Assembly: GCA_047833665.1 (NCBI GenBank)
Contig: CP181261.1
Span: forward strand, 1,860,001 to 1,924,000
DNA length: 64,000 nucleotides
From: Caproicibacter sp047833665
Lineage (GTDB): Bacteria; Bacillota; Clostridia; Oscillospirales; Acutalibacteraceae
Direction: 5' to 3'
In this document: in pieces, positions 54,099 through 63,484 of the stretch
Position numbering within the stretch: the stretch's first letter is position 1
How the letters are laid out: the number at the start of each line of letters is the position of its first letter
The notes under the pieces: model-generated
The model's input: only the letters and a program-made list of their open reading frames with translations
Told to the model about the DNA's origin: nothing
Database searches by the model: none
Position numbers and translations under genes: made by a program

Positions 54099-55736
54099 TT
54101 AATACATGCCACCCATATTGCCATCAGGTGCTCCACCAGCCGGAGCCGGAGGATTCTTTTCCTTCTTATCAGCAACAAGCGATTCAGTGGTCAATACCAT
54201 AGCTGCAACGGAAGCAGCGTTCTGCAGTGCGGAGCGTGTTACCTTTGTCGGATCCACAACGCCAAAGCTGATCATATCACCGAACTGGTTATTTTCAAAG
54301 TTGTAGCCATAACCAATCTTATCGGACTTTACAATGTCATTGATAATGACGGAGCCTTCCAGACCAGCATTGGCAGCAATCTGACGAACCGGCTCTTCCA
54401 AAGCACGAAGAACAATTTTAGCGCCGGTCTTTACATCGCCTTCGGATTCATCAACAAATTTCTGAACTTCCGGAATTGTATTCAGCAGAGCTACACCGCC
54501 GCCGGCGACAATGCCCTCTTCTACTGCAGCTTTTGTAGCAGCAAGAGCATCCTCCACGCGCAGTTTCTTTTCTTTCATTTCAACTTCGGTTGCAGCGCCA
54601 ACCTTAATGACTGCTACGCCGCCGGACAGTTTTGCAAGACGCTCCTGAAGTTTTTCGCGGTCATAATCGGATGTTGTCTTTTCAATCTGCGCACGGATCT
54701 GGCTAACGCGGTCAGAAATCTTCTTCTTATCGCCAGCACCGTCAACAATAATGGTGTTTTCCTTGTCCACTTTGACTTGGCGTGCGCGTCCCAACTGATC
54801 CATTGTAGTATCCTTAAGTTCCAGACCAAGTTCAGACGAAATCACTTGACCGCCGGTCAGGATAGCAATATCCTGCAGCATTTCTTTTCTTCTGTCGCCA
54901 AAGCCCGGAGCCTTTACACCTACGCAAGTGAAGGTACCACGCAGTTTATTGAGAATCAGTGTGCTCAGAGCTTCACCCTCAATGTCCTCTGCAATGATAA
55001 CCAGCTTCTTGCCGGACTGAACAATCTTTTCAAGCAGCGGGAGAATTTCCTGAACATTGGAAATCTTCTTGTCGGTAATCAGAATATATGCATCGTCAAT
55101 GACGGCTTCCATTTTTTCTGTATCGGTTACCATATAAGGAGTGATATAGCCGCGGTCGAACATCATGCCTTCCACAACTTCGGAATAAGTTTCGGCCGTC
55201 TTAGACTCCTCAACAGTGATGACGCCGTCGGATGTAACTTTCTGCATGGCTTCGGAAATCAGTTTGCCAATGAACTCATTTGCTGCGGAAATTGCTGCAA
55301 CACGAGCAATATCATCCGGACCGGAAACTTTCTTTGAGTTCTTCTTCAGAGCTTCTACTGCAACGTTGACAGCATCCTGAATACCCCTGCGGACTGCCAT
55401 CGGATTTGCGCCCGCGGTAACATTTTTCATACCCTCACGAATCAATGCCTGGGCAAGCAGAGTAGCTGTGGTAGTTCCGTCACCGGCTACATCGTTCGTT
55501 TTTGTGGCAACTTCTTTAACAAGCTGAGCACCCATATTTTCAAATGGGTCATCCAACTCAATTTCCTTTGCGATTGTCACACCGTCATTGGTAATGAGCG
55601 GAGCTCCGAATTTTTTATCAAGGACAACATTGCGGCCTTTCGGGCCAAGAGTGATCTTAACTGTATCGGCGAGCTGATTTACGCCACTCATCAGTGCTTT
55701 TCTGGCTTCTTCGCCGTAAATAATCTGTTTTGCCAT
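54099..55736 (-). CDS. groL: Chaperonin GroEL (60 kDa)
   Basis: This 545-residue chaperonin has VVLDKKFGAPLITNDGVTIA near residue 38, the ATPase loop DVAGDGTTTAT near residue 86 and the C-terminal GGM-type tail (GGAPDGNMGGMY). It folds proteins in a double ring with GroES. It is second in the groESL operon under CIRCE control. Confidence 0.98.
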   Translation of the reverse strand: MAKQIIYGEEARKALMSGVNQLADTVKITLGPKGRNVVLDKKFGAPLITNDGVTIAKEIELDDPFENMGAQLVKEVATKTNDVAGDGTTTATLLAQALIREGMKNVTAGANPMAVRRGIQDAVNVAVEALKKNSKKVSGPDDIARVAAISAANEFIGKLISEAMQKVTSDGVITVEESKTAETYSEVVEGMMFDRGYITPYMVTDTEKMEAVIDDAYILITDKKISNVQEILPLLEKIVQSGKKLVIIAEDIEGEALSTLILNKLRGTFTCVGVKAPGFGDRRKEMLQDIAILTGGQVISSELGLELKDTTMDQLGRARQVKVDKENTIIVDGAGDKKKISDRVSQIRAQIEKTTSDYDREKLQERLAKLSGGVAVIKVGAATEVEMKEKKLRVEDALAATKAAVEEGIVAGGGVALLNTIPEVQKFVDESEGDVKTGAKIVLRALEEPVRQIAANAGLEGSVIINDIVKSDKIGYGYNFENNQFGDMISFGVVDPTKVTRSALQNAASVAAMVLTTESLVADKKEKNPPAPAGGAPDGNMGGMY

Positions 55737-55781
55737 AAGTCTGATTCCTCCAAACGTTTAATTTTGATTCAATCTTATATC

Positions 55782-56066
55782 TTATTCTACAATGGCAAGA
55801 ATATCGCTCTGGCGAACAAGGGTGTACTCAACGCCGTCTAATTTTACTTCTGTTCCAGCATATTTGCTAGTAATGACGCGGTCTCCCTTTTTCACATACA
55901 TTTTAACTTCCTTGCCATCTACCATTCCACCAGGACCTACTTCAATCACATCCGCAATTTGAGGCTTCTCTTTTGCAGAGCTTGCCAGAATAACGCCGCC
56001 TTTTGTTGTTTCTTCTGCTTCTTCCATCTTAATAAGCACTCTGTCCAGCAAAGGTTTTACTGTCAT
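55782..56066 (-). CDS. groS: Co-chaperonin GroES (10 kDa)
   Basis: This 94-residue protein begins VKPLLDRVLIK and has the mobile loop (ETTKGGVILASSAKEKPQ), then GDRVITSKYAGTEVK. It caps the GroEL ring. GGAGGACATATC lies upstream of the ATG. groL follows after about 45 bp. Confidence 0.98.
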   Translation of the reverse strand: MTVKPLLDRVLIKMEEAEETTKGGVILASSAKEKPQIADVIEVGPGGMVDGKEVKMYVKKGDRVITSKYAGTEVKLDGVEYTLVRQSDILAIVE

Positions 56067-56097
56067 AAGATATGTCCTCCTTGATTGTTATTTCTGT

Positions 56098-56124
56098 TTA
56101 GCACTCATTACCCTTGAGTGCTAA
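56098..56124. promoter_or_regulatory. CIRCE operator (HrcA site)
   Basis: TTAGCACTC-N9-GAGTGCTAA, a perfect consensus, lies between the promoter and groS. HrcA repression is expected from established knowledge. Confidence 0.97.
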
Positions 56125-56128
56125 ACCT

Positions 56129-56157
56129 ATTTTATCTGCTTCCATTCCAAAAATCAA
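56129..56157 (-). promoter_or_regulatory. groESL promoter
   Basis: On the minus strand TTGATT, a 17-bp spacer and TAAAAT lie just upstream of CIRCE. Confidence 0.8.
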
Positions 56158-56881
56158 GAGGTTTTTTAAGAAAAATCCGGATTTCATAAATTATTTACAA
56201 ATTCTGTCCAAGCCGTTTTACGGCCAATAAACCGTGCAATTGTTTCCCGCATTTCTGCGTTTTATTAAGGTCACTATTTAAAATACATATAATACTGGCA
56301 GCGAATCATTCCATTATAAAGTTTTCTTCTCTTATCCGCCCTGCGCCCAAAACAGCGCTCAAACATATCATCCGGGCTAATGATGGAATAGCTCCAAAAA
56401 TGTTTGCGCTCAAAGGTACGCCCCATGATACGGTAAATTTCCTCGGCCTGCTTTAAATCCAGTAACCGCTCTCCGTAAGGCGGGTTACAGATGACACAAC
56501 CGGAGTCGCCCTCCGCACGAAACCGGGATATATCCCTTTTTTCCGCATGGATACAGTCCCCCACACCGGCTTTTTGGGCATTCTCCAGTGTCAGGGAAAC
56601 CGCTGCAGGGTCAATATCATAACCGAATGCCTCAAATGGTACATCGCGCCGCACCAAATCCTGCGCACGCTCCCGTTCCCTGCGCCAGATCTTGCTTCCG
56701 ATTTGAGAAAACTTTTCTGCCGCAAAAGAGCGATTTAGACCCGGTGCTAAATTTCTCGCGTACATTGCGCCTTCGATTAGTATAGTTCCGGAACCACAGA
56801 ACGGGTCAATAAAGTGAGCATCCCTACGCACACGGGAAAGTGCAACCATCGCCGCAGCGAGGGTTTCTTTAATCGGAGCTT

Positions 56882-58214
56882 GCTAGTGTCAAGGGAAGTT
56901 CGCAATTTAGGGGCTCCGAAAAAATGAATTAGGCTACGTTTAACAGTGAAAGAATGGTTTTTGGGTTTAAGTATGCTCTAGAAACAGACCAGTCTTCCGC
57001 ATATTCCATCAGACATGTTGTTACCAACCGTAGGTAGGAATCCGGATTGGGAAATATTCCGACTACGCTAGTTCTGCGGCGGATTTCCTTGTTCAGTCGT
57101 TCCAACATATTGGTCGAGGAAATTTTGCGGGCATCAAGTTCTGGAAAAGCATAGAAGGCTAGAGAATCTTCCAGTCCATCTTCCAGGAGCTCTATTGCTT
57201 TTGGAAAGCGTTTTCCATACTGTTCTGATATTTGCTTCGCGCGTTGTCTAGCTATTTCAGCGGAAGGTGCCAGCCAAATTTCTTTTAACTGAGCCGCAAA
57301 GGATTCTTTGTCCTTCTGGGGTACATGAGCCAAAATATTTCGCATAAAATGGACTTTGCACCGTTGCCAGGAGGCTCCCGGAAAACTCTCACGGATGGCT
57401 GCAATCAGCCCTTTATTCGCGTCTGAAACCACCAGGAGCGGTGTTTTCAGACCACGATCTAACAGACTTTGAAATAATTGAGAATAACTTTCTTTGGATT
57501 CATCGAGCATTGGCTCCACGGCAATGATATCCCTATGCCCCTGTTCATTGACGCCACAAACTACCATCACAGCCATGCTGACGACCCGGCCATCCATACG
57601 GATTTTTTCATACAGTGCATCTGTCCAAATGACAGGATAGCGACCCGTCAGAGGCCGGCTGCGGAAGTACTGCACCTGCTCGTTAAGGCCTTTCGTCATT
57701 TCACTGACTTGACTGCGGGAAAGATTCTCAATTCCAAGACTGCGAGCTAGTTTCTCCATCTTTCGCGTAGATACACCCTGCACAAACGCTTCTTGAACCA
57801 CTTGAATCAGCGCTGCTTCACTGCGCTTGCGTTCTGTTACGAAAAACGGGATATAGCCCTGATTTCGGAGTTTTGGTACCATTAGATACATCGTTCCCAT
57901 ACGAGTATCCAATCGACGTGGCCGATAGCCGCAGCGGTAATCACGGCGTGACGGATTGTGTGCATTCTTTTCTGCGCCAACGATACCGGAGACCTCTGCT
58001 TCCATCAGACGGGTACACAGCCATTCCAGCATCGACAGCATTGGATCCGGCTGCGCCATACATTTTAGTAGCAATTCTGTCAAATCTGTGGTATTCTTTT
58101 TTTGAGTCATTGGGTATCTCTCCTTTTTTGAATGTCTTTTCACCATTCATTTTATCGGAGTCCCAATGACTTTTCTATGCCTTTATGAAATTGCGAACTT
58201 TATTGTACTCCATC
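56882..58214 (-). mobile_element. IS256-family insertion sequence, copy 3
   Basis: 27-bp ends GCTAGTGTCAAGG... and GATGGAGTACAAT... share GTTCGCAATTT at the inner side. The exact 8-bp duplication CGGAGCTT (56874-56881, 58215-58222) flanks it. Confidence 0.95.
56929..58110 (-). CDS. IS256-family transposase (copy 3)
   Basis: Nearly identical to the copy at 40.25-41.43 kb, with the same DDE residues and start after AAGGAGAG. The frame is intact. High identity between copies suggests recent transposition. Confidence 0.95.
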   Translation of the reverse strand: MTQKKNTTDLTELLLKCMAQPDPMLSMLEWLCTRLMEAEVSGIVGAEKNAHNPSRRDYRCGYRPRRLDTRMGTMYLMVPKLRNQGYIPFFVTERKRSEAALIQVVQEAFVQGVSTRKMEKLARSLGIENLSRSQVSEMTKGLNEQVQYFRSRPLTGRYPVIWTDALYEKIRMDGRVVSMAVMVVCGVNEQGHRDIIAVEPMLDESKESYSQLFQSLLDRGLKTPLLVVSDANKGLIAAIRESFPGASWQRCKVHFMRNILAHVPQKDKESFAAQLKEIWLAPSAEIARQRAKQISEQYGKRFPKAIELLEDGLEDSLAFYAFPELDARKISSTNMLERLNKEIRRRTSVVGIFPNPDSYLRLVTTCLMEYAEDWSVSRAYLNPKTILSLLNVA

Positions 58215-58748
58215 CGGAGCTTTGGCAGAATTTGCACGGTATCCTCTTTTGTGCAGTCCTTCGCCCGATGTGTCAATCATTAAACTGACTCGATCCTTTA
58301 GGATTAGAAACCGAATTTGATATTTCGTTCCTGTTTCTTCAAACCACTGAACGGAATATTTTTGTTTCAATCGTTCCACAATCGCCTTCTTGACAATTGC
58401 CTGACAATCCGGCACACTTTTGAGCTTAGAGGACAAACTGGAGCCTTTCACAGGAAACGCGTCTTTTCTTCCAATCCAGCGTTCCCACGGCAAAGCTCTT
58501 ACGCCCTGAAACAACTCCTCAAAACTGAGTGCCGTAAACTCTCCCATAAAAATCATAATTCGTTCCCCGCAGCGCGACCAAAGGTTGGCACGAGCCAGCA
58601 TTTCAGCTGATCCTGAAAAAAGAACCCGTCCATTTTAGGCTTGCACGTCTTCCGCTCCCATACGCCTCAGTTCAGCTGCAGCAAGACCTTCTACCCCAAG
58701 AAGACAGGGGCAAACCATTCTAAATTTTTCCACTGTATCTCTCCTCAG

Positions 58749-58782
58749 AAAGAAAGGGCCGCACCCGGCAGCCCCTTCTTCC
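58749..58782 (-). terminator. Possible terminator after hpf
   Basis: AAGGGGC and GGCCCTTT arms on the minus strand, followed by CTTTCTTTC. The match is imperfect. Confidence 0.45.
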
Positions 58783-58806
58783 ATAGCATTCCTGTTTTCT
58801 CCAGAG

Positions 58807-59340
58807 TTATTCGGCATCCGGTGTCAACAACCCGTAATTGCCGTCCTTGCGTTTATAGACAACATTGATTTCGTTGTCCTCTTCATTGCGGAACATAAAG
58901 AATTGATGTCCCAATAGGTTCATCTGCAAAATCGCTTCTTCCACACTCATTGGTTTTACTAAAAAGTGTTTTGTGCGGACAACTTTATATTCTTCAGGTT
59001 CCTCGTGTTCCTGCGACTGCACCTGAGTATCTTCCAAAAGAGCCGTAGAATGAATCTTTTTCTCCAGGCGCGCTTTGTTTCTGCGAATTTGGCTTGCCAG
59101 GGCACTGATCACATCATCCAAAGCACTATTCATCTCAGCGGCAGTTTTTTCTGCCCGATAGTACATTCCGCGGGACCGGATGGTAATTTCCACCGTCTGG
59201 CGGTTTTTCAAAACCGTAACCACAACTTTCGCCTGAGCATCTTCATCGAATATACGGTCGAAACGAGAAAGTTTTTTCGCGACCAATTCTTTGAAATGAT
59301 CCCGCAGGTTTACTTTTCTGCCGGTAATTGTGATCCTCAT
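58807..59340 (-). CDS. hpf: Ribosome hibernation promoting factor, long form
   Basis: This 177-residue protein has the N-terminal HPF domain (MRITITGRKVNLRDHFKELVAKKLSRFDR in outline) and the C-terminal dimerization domain (RTKHFLVKPMSVEEAILQMNLLGHQFFMFRNEE in outline). The long form joins two 70S ribosomes into 100S dimers at rest. GGAGATG precedes the ATG. Confidence 0.96.
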   Translation of the reverse strand: MRITITGRKVNLRDHFKELVAKKLSRFDRIFDEDAQAKVVVTVLKNRQTVEITIRSRGMYYRAEKTAAEMNSALDDVISALASQIRRNKARLEKKIHSTALLEDTQVQSQEHEEPEEYKVVRTKHFLVKPMSVEEAILQMNLLGHQFFMFRNEEDNEINVVYKRKDGNYGLLTPDAE

Positions 59341-59428
59341 GAAAACATCTCCTTAAAGCGTACTCTGGCGGAAATCTTTCGCCATCTATACTATAACATA
59401 CGCCAAAGAAAAAGGAAATAGCGGCTGT

Positions 59429-60271
59429 TTAAATTGTTACAGATGCATGGCGGGTCACATGACACCCCACATTAACAGCTACCGGCAAACCTGCAATATG
59501 CGTAGGATACCATTCCACTGCAACCGAAAACGCCGTCGTTTTTCCACCGAACCCTTGTGGCCCAATATTAAGTTCATTGACCTTTTGAAGCATTCTGCGC
59601 TCCAAATCGGCATAAAACGGGTCAGAGTTCGGCTCCGACACCGGCCGACAAAGTGCCTTTTTAGCAAGTAAGGCACACAGTTCAAAATCTCCTCCGATGC
59701 CAACACCCAGCACCATTGGCGGGCATGGATTGCTTCCCGCAGTTTTGGCTGTTTGAACAACAAAGTCAATGATATCTTCCTCTGTCGCCGATGGTGTAAA
59801 CATCCGAATCCGGCTCATGTTCTCACTTCCAAACCCCTTCGGGGCCACCAGCAAGTCCACTTTGTCACCGGGGACAATGCGTGTATGCAGAATCGCCGGA
59901 GTATTATCGCCCGTATTCACACGGCACAGCGGATCGGCAACCATAGAGCAGCGCAAAAGGCCCTCCTTGTATCCGCGGCGAACGCCTTCATGCACAGCTT
60001 CTTCGAAACTCCCTCCGGTTAAGTGAACTTCCTGCCCGATTTGGGCAAAAATCACAGCTGCCCCGGTATCCTGACAAATGGGCAAATTCAAGTCACGGGC
60101 CGCTTGAAGATTGGAACAGAGATCCTCCAAAATCGGACGCCCAATAGGAGAAGTTTCCTCATCGGCTGACTGAGCGATACAGTGCTCCAAATCCTTTGGC
60201 AGAACGCGATTTGCCTGAATACACAGCCGCGCAACTTCTTCCGTGATCCGTTCGACTGCAATCTCTCTCAC
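59429..60271 (-). CDS. Fe-S hydro-lyase alpha subunit (fumarase/tartrate dehydratase type)
   Basis: This 280-residue subunit has the cluster-binding cysteines in LPICQDTGAAV near residue 67, GSNPCPPMVLGVGIGGD near residue 184 and VNVGCHVTRHAS at the C-terminus. With a beta subunit it would hydrate fumarate to malate or act on tartrate. No beta subunit gene is adjacent: hpf follows and an amidohydrolase gene overlaps by 4 bp upstream. Confidence 0.92.
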   Translation of the reverse strand: MREIAVERITEEVARLCIQANRVLPKDLEHCIAQSADEETSPIGRPILEDLCSNLQAARDLNLPICQDTGAAVIFAQIGQEVHLTGGSFEEAVHEGVRRGYKEGLLRCSMVADPLCRVNTGDNTPAILHTRIVPGDKVDLLVAPKGFGSENMSRIRMFTPSATEEDIIDFVVQTAKTAGSNPCPPMVLGVGIGGDFELCALLAKKALCRPVSEPNSDPFYADLERRMLQKVNELNIGPQGFGGKTTAFSVAVEWYPTHIAGLPVAVNVGCHVTRHASVTI

Positions 60272-61437
60272 AGCGCGTCACCTCCGAAAACGATTTTTCC
60301 GCCGGAAATAACGCAAAGCGGCTTGGACTCCAGACGCAGCGGATCCGTGTCAAAAACCGTAAGATCCGCGTCCTTGCCCTCTTCAATCGTACCCACGCGG
60401 TCTGCGATACCACAAATTTTCGCAGGATTGACGGTAATGGCACGCAGCGCGTCCTCATGTTCCATTCCTTCCCGTACAGCAAGAGCAGCACAAAGTGGTA
60501 GATACTGTATGGGTATCACAGGATGATCCGTAATAATTGCTGTCAAAACTCCGCTTTTTGCCAGAATTCCGGGAGATTCAGGCGTTAAATTTCTCAGCTC
60601 CGGTTTGCTGCGATCGCTTAAAAAGGGACCGGAGAGAACTCTAACGTGATCCCGAAGCAATCCGTCGGTAATCAGGTGAGCTTCGGTACCGTGAACGATG
60701 ACATAATTGAGGTTAAATTCCTTCGCAATACGGATAGCTGTGTAAATATCATCGGCACGGTGTGCATGAAAATGAACCTCGATTTCTCCGCGGAGCGCTG
60801 GTAACAATGATTCACATTTCATATCATAATCCGGTGGATCTGTTTCCGCATCCGCTTGAGATTTCTCAAGATTTTGCATGTATCTTCTTGCTTTGAACAA
60901 CTCTTCCCGAATCAGCGCAGCTGTGGCCATCCGCGTGGATGGAGTCTCATTTTTTCCGTGATAAACGGATTTCGGGTTTTCTCCCATGGCCATTTTGATT
61001 GCAAGCGGCGCCTTGACAATCATGTCATCAACTCTTGTACCATATGTCTTAATTGCCGCAAGCTGTCCCCCAATTGGATTGGCACTTCCCGGCCCGGTTA
61101 CCACTGTGGTAACGCCGGCGGCAACTGCCTCCGAAAAGCAGCGATCCATAGGGTTAATTGCGTCAACAGCGCGAAGCTGCGGGGTAACCGGATCGGTTTC
61201 TTCGTTTCCATCGTCGCCTTCAAAGGTCAGCCCATCTTCCCACATACCAATATGGGTATGCGCATCGATAAAGCCGGGATACAGTCCCGCGCCATGGAGA
61301 TTTAATACCTTCTCGTCAGGACGCGGGGCAAGTTGTGTTGAAGATACTGTTTCGATTTTACCGTTTGTGACTCTAACAGAGCCTTCCGGAATAACTTGTC
61401 CTGCCATGGTATAAATTTTCGCATTACAAATTAACAT
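60268..61437 (-). CDS. Amidohydrolase (imidazolonepropionase-like)
   Basis: This protein of about 389 residues has the metal-ligand motif GFIDAHTHIGM near residue 57, EVHFHAHRADD near residue 205 and the late TDHPVIPIQYLPL. It is a TIM-barrel metal-dependent hydrolase of unknown substrate. The ATG 61437 follows GGAGGGTGCT; a longer start at 61479 would run through a terminator hairpin. It is coupled to the fumarase alpha gene. Confidence 0.9.
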   Translation of the reverse strand: MLICNAKIYTMAGQVIPEGSVRVTNGKIETVSSTQLAPRPDEKVLNLHGAGLYPGFIDAHTHIGMWEDGLTFEGDDGNEETDPVTPQLRAVDAINPMDRCFSEAVAAGVTTVVTGPGSANPIGGQLAAIKTYGTRVDDMIVKAPLAIKMAMGENPKSVYHGKNETPSTRMATAALIREELFKARRYMQNLEKSQADAETDPPDYDMKCESLLPALRGEIEVHFHAHRADDIYTAIRIAKEFNLNYVIVHGTEAHLITDGLLRDHVRVLSGPFLSDRSKPELRNLTPESPGILAKSGVLTAIITDHPVIPIQYLPLCAALAVREGMEHEDALRAITVNPAKICGIADRVGTIEEGKDADLTVFDTDPLRLESKPLCVISGGKIVFGGDAL

Positions 61438-61457
61438 AGCACCCTCCAATGAAAAAA

Positions 61458-61477
61458 GCGGAGTGCGCGCACTCCGC
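61458..61477 (-). terminator. Terminator at the end of the yab cluster
   Basis: The perfect palindrome GCGGAGTGCGCGCACTCCGC is followed on the minus strand by six T. It lies 17 bp past the S1-domain gene stop. Confidence 0.88.
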
Positions 61478-61494
61478 AAGATTTTCTTTTTGAT

Positions 61495-61935
61495 TTACTT
61501 CATTTGGTTGGAGCCGCCGTGCCTAGAAAAGCCACCGCGCTTTGATTCCATGCATCGCTTTAAGTCAGACATTTTTTCATCGCTTGTCTGCTTGAATTTG
61601 GACAGCATATCTTCAAAGCTGGCAGATTCATTCCTCCTGCTTGGTCTCCACTCATAACGGCCCGGTCTGGACGGTCGGTTTCCTCCGCCTGATTTGGCAG
61701 GTTCCGCAACCCTTTTCATGGAAAGACTGATTTTTCCTTCCGGGGTAATATTCAGAATCTTGACCTTCACCACCTGATTTTCCGACACAAAATCTCGAAT
61801 CTCTTTCACAAAGGTTGGGGCAACTTCCGAAATATGAACCATCCCAGTTTTACCCCCCGGAAGTTCCACAAACGCGCCAAAATTTGTAATGCCCGTGACT
61901 TTCCCTTCCAGAACCGTTCCTACCTCAAGCTGCAT
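61495..61935 (-). CDS. S1 RNA-binding domain protein (YabR-like)
   Basis: This 146-residue protein has an N-terminal S1 domain (VGTVLEGKVTGITNFGAFVELPGGKTGMVHISEV in outline, residues 3-75) and a basic, Ser/Arg-rich tail. YabR-type proteins follow divIC in Firmicutes and interact with ribosomes or RNA. It ends at a strong terminator. Confidence 0.9.
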   Translation of the reverse strand: MQLEVGTVLEGKVTGITNFGAFVELPGGKTGMVHISEVAPTFVKEIRDFVSENQVVKVKILNITPEGKISLSMKRVAEPAKSGGGNRPSRPGRYEWRPSRRNESASFEDMLSKFKQTSDEKMSDLKRCMESKRGGFSRHGGSNQMK

Positions 61936-61967
61936 ATGTAAGTGTTTTCCTCCTTAAACAGAGCTGT

Positions 61968-62270
61968 TTAATGCCCGCCTATATTAACAAACACACGTTC
62001 ACCCGGTTTGGCGTAATCAAGCTCTTCTCTCGCTTTGCGCTCAATATAATCGCTTTCTGAATCCGCCTCCGTACTGAGAGCATGTTTTAGATCTGCATTT
62101 TTGATTTCCTGAATCTTAATTTGCTGTTGAATCATTTGCAATTCTTGGCGCTTTTTTTGAATTTGAAGCTGCTGATTGATGAGTGTAACCAACATGTATG
62201 CCGCAAACACAAAAACTGCCAGCCGAAGTAAAAAAATTTTTTTAGGTTTTCGATTTTCCAGCACTTTCAT
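61968..62270 (-). CDS. divIC: Septum formation initiator DivIC/FtsB family
   Basis: This 100-residue bitopic protein has a membrane segment (residues about 13-31), a coiled coil (IQKKRQELQMIQQQIKIQE) and the family C-terminus DYIERKAREELDYAKPGE. It links FtsL-type proteins in the divisome. It overlaps yabQ by 29 bp. Confidence 0.92.
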   Translation of the reverse strand: MKVLENRKPKKIFLLRLAVFVFAAYMLVTLINQQLQIQKKRQELQMIQQQIKIQEIKNADLKHALSTEADSESDYIERKAREELDYAKPGERVFVNIGGH

Positions 62271-62784
62271 TGCTTCGCACGACCTTACGTTTTTGTACGA
62301 TCCAACGCAATCCGTTACGATGATTATACACTAAATCCACCCTGTGTTTCAAGCGTTTTTTCCAATACAACGCTAATTTTTTAAATAAATTTATTGCAAA
62401 ATGTAATTTTTGGCCTATCCAACTGGAGAATCTATGCAGCAATGCGCCAAACGGGTTAAACAGATAACGGTACAAAAGTTTTGAAAGTGCCCGAAAAAAA
62501 CGGGCCGTCACCTGCCCAATGGTAAAATAGTAGGCAAACCACCCGACCGCCTCTCCCACAAGCAGATAGAGGCGCACTGCGCCGTTGCCAAGAGGCAACG
62601 CCAAAAGAAAAGAAAAGAAAGCACAAAAAACCATGTAAAAAAAATCCTGAAAAAATACGGCACGCTCCTGCGAATGAAAAAAACTTCGCCAAATCCTTAA
62701 AATATCATAGAACGCGCCCAACAGAAAACCGCCCGCTACAGACGCAGCAAACCCGAATATTTGAAAGGAAAGGGGTATAACCAA
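62242..62784 (-). CDS. yabQ: Spore cortex biosynthesis protein YabQ
   Basis: This 180-residue protein has three or four hydrophobic segments at the N-terminal half (GFAASVAGGFLLGAFYDILRIWR and onwards), the signature of YabQ. It is needed for spore cortex synthesis in Bacillus. The C-terminus is basic. It is coupled to yabP. Confidence 0.9.
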   Translation of the reverse strand: MVIPLSFQIFGFAASVAGGFLLGAFYDILRIWRSFFHSQERAVFFQDFFYMVFCAFFSFLLALPLGNGAVRLYLLVGEAVGWFAYYFTIGQVTARFFRALSKLLYRYLFNPFGALLHRFSSWIGQKLHFAINLFKKLALYWKKRLKHRVDLVYNHRNGLRWIVQKRKVVRSNESAGKSKT

Positions 62785-62798
62785 CGCGGCTCACATCC

Positions 62799-63077
62799 CT
62801 ATTTAAACAGACGGTTTAAAAATCCGCCCGTTGTTGCCCGGTTATCTGTGTAGGACATTGATGTGATTTCTCCGTCGAGTATCAATTCTCCCGAATCGAC
62901 ATTCAGTTTATTGATATGTAGATTGGTTCCGTGAATGACAAGTTCGCCTAAATCGGTATAGGCAACAACTGTCTGTTCATCAAAACTATCAACATTGGAA
63001 ACACCGGTGGCAGTAAGGGTTTTACGATTTTCAAGAATCAGACTGTGGGGTGTATGAACCGTTTTCTGTTCGGCCAA
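62799..63077 (-). CDS. yabP: Sporulation protein YabP
   Basis: This protein of about 92 residues has SLILENRKTLTATGVSNVDSF and LGELVIHGTNLHINKLN, the YabP/YqfC core. The start is taken as TTG 63077, which follows GGGAGGG; an upstream in-frame ATG lacks a site. It acts with YabQ in spore assembly. Confidence 0.9.
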   Translation of the reverse strand: MAEQKTVHTPHSLILENRKTLTATGVSNVDSFDEQTVVAYTDLGELVIHGTNLHINKLNVDSGELILDGEITSMSYTDNRATTGGFLNRLFK

Positions 63078-63135
63078 AGGAATCCCTCCCGCTTTGTACT
63101 GTTCCAATTGTATGCAAAACCGGTGGGACATATAC

Positions 63136-63396
63136 TTAATGCCCCACCGGTTCATCAGAAAGAATTTGATACAAATCCGATGCCTGCTCTTTTCTTACAG
63201 TTTCGCTGACGCTGAGTACCTTGACCTTAATGCGGCGCGACCCAAGCCCGATTTCAATCAGATCCCCAACTTTCACATCGTAGGATGCGCGTGCAGGCTT
63301 AGAATTAACAAGGACACGGCCGGCATCGCAGGCTTCATTTGCAACAGTTCTGCGCTTAATTAATCTTGATACTTTTAAATATTTATCCAGTCTCAT
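63136..63396 (-). CDS. rqcP: S4-domain RNA-binding protein RqcP
   Basis: This protein of about 86 residues is an S4 domain (MRLDKYLKVSRLIKRRTVANEACD, GRVLVNSKPA). RqcP (YlmH partner YabO/Hsp15-like) helps poly-Ala tailing on stalled 50S subunits with RqcH. TTGGAAGGA precedes the ATG 63396. Confidence 0.93.
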   Translation of the reverse strand: MRLDKYLKVSRLIKRRTVANEACDAGRVLVNSKPARASYDVKVGDLIEIGLGSRRIKVKVLSVSETVRKEQASDLYQILSDEPVGH

Positions 63397-63484
63397 GGTT
63401 TTCCTTCCAATAAATGAACGGGGCTGTAACAGCATTGACGTTACAGTCCCAAATATCATAGTCCTTCTTTTTTAGTCCTTCTTT

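Larger units (their letters stand above)
56274..58733 (-). pseudogene. THUMP-domain 23S rRNA methyltransferase (RlmL/YpsC-like), broken by IS256 and a nonsense codon
   Basis: The N-terminus (GTG 58733, after GAGGAGAG) reads MVCPCLLGVEGLAAAELRRMG, then an in-frame TAA at 58635-58637 where relatives have Glu before NGRVLF. The THUMP part continues to YRANSAKAP, where IS256 is inserted (duplicated target CGGAGCTT). Beyond the IS the frame resumes with IKETLAAAMVALSRV, then SAM motif DPFCGSGTILIE and catalytic NPPYGERL. Both lesions fall in one gene of about 375 codons, so the methylation is probably lost. Confidence 0.9.
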
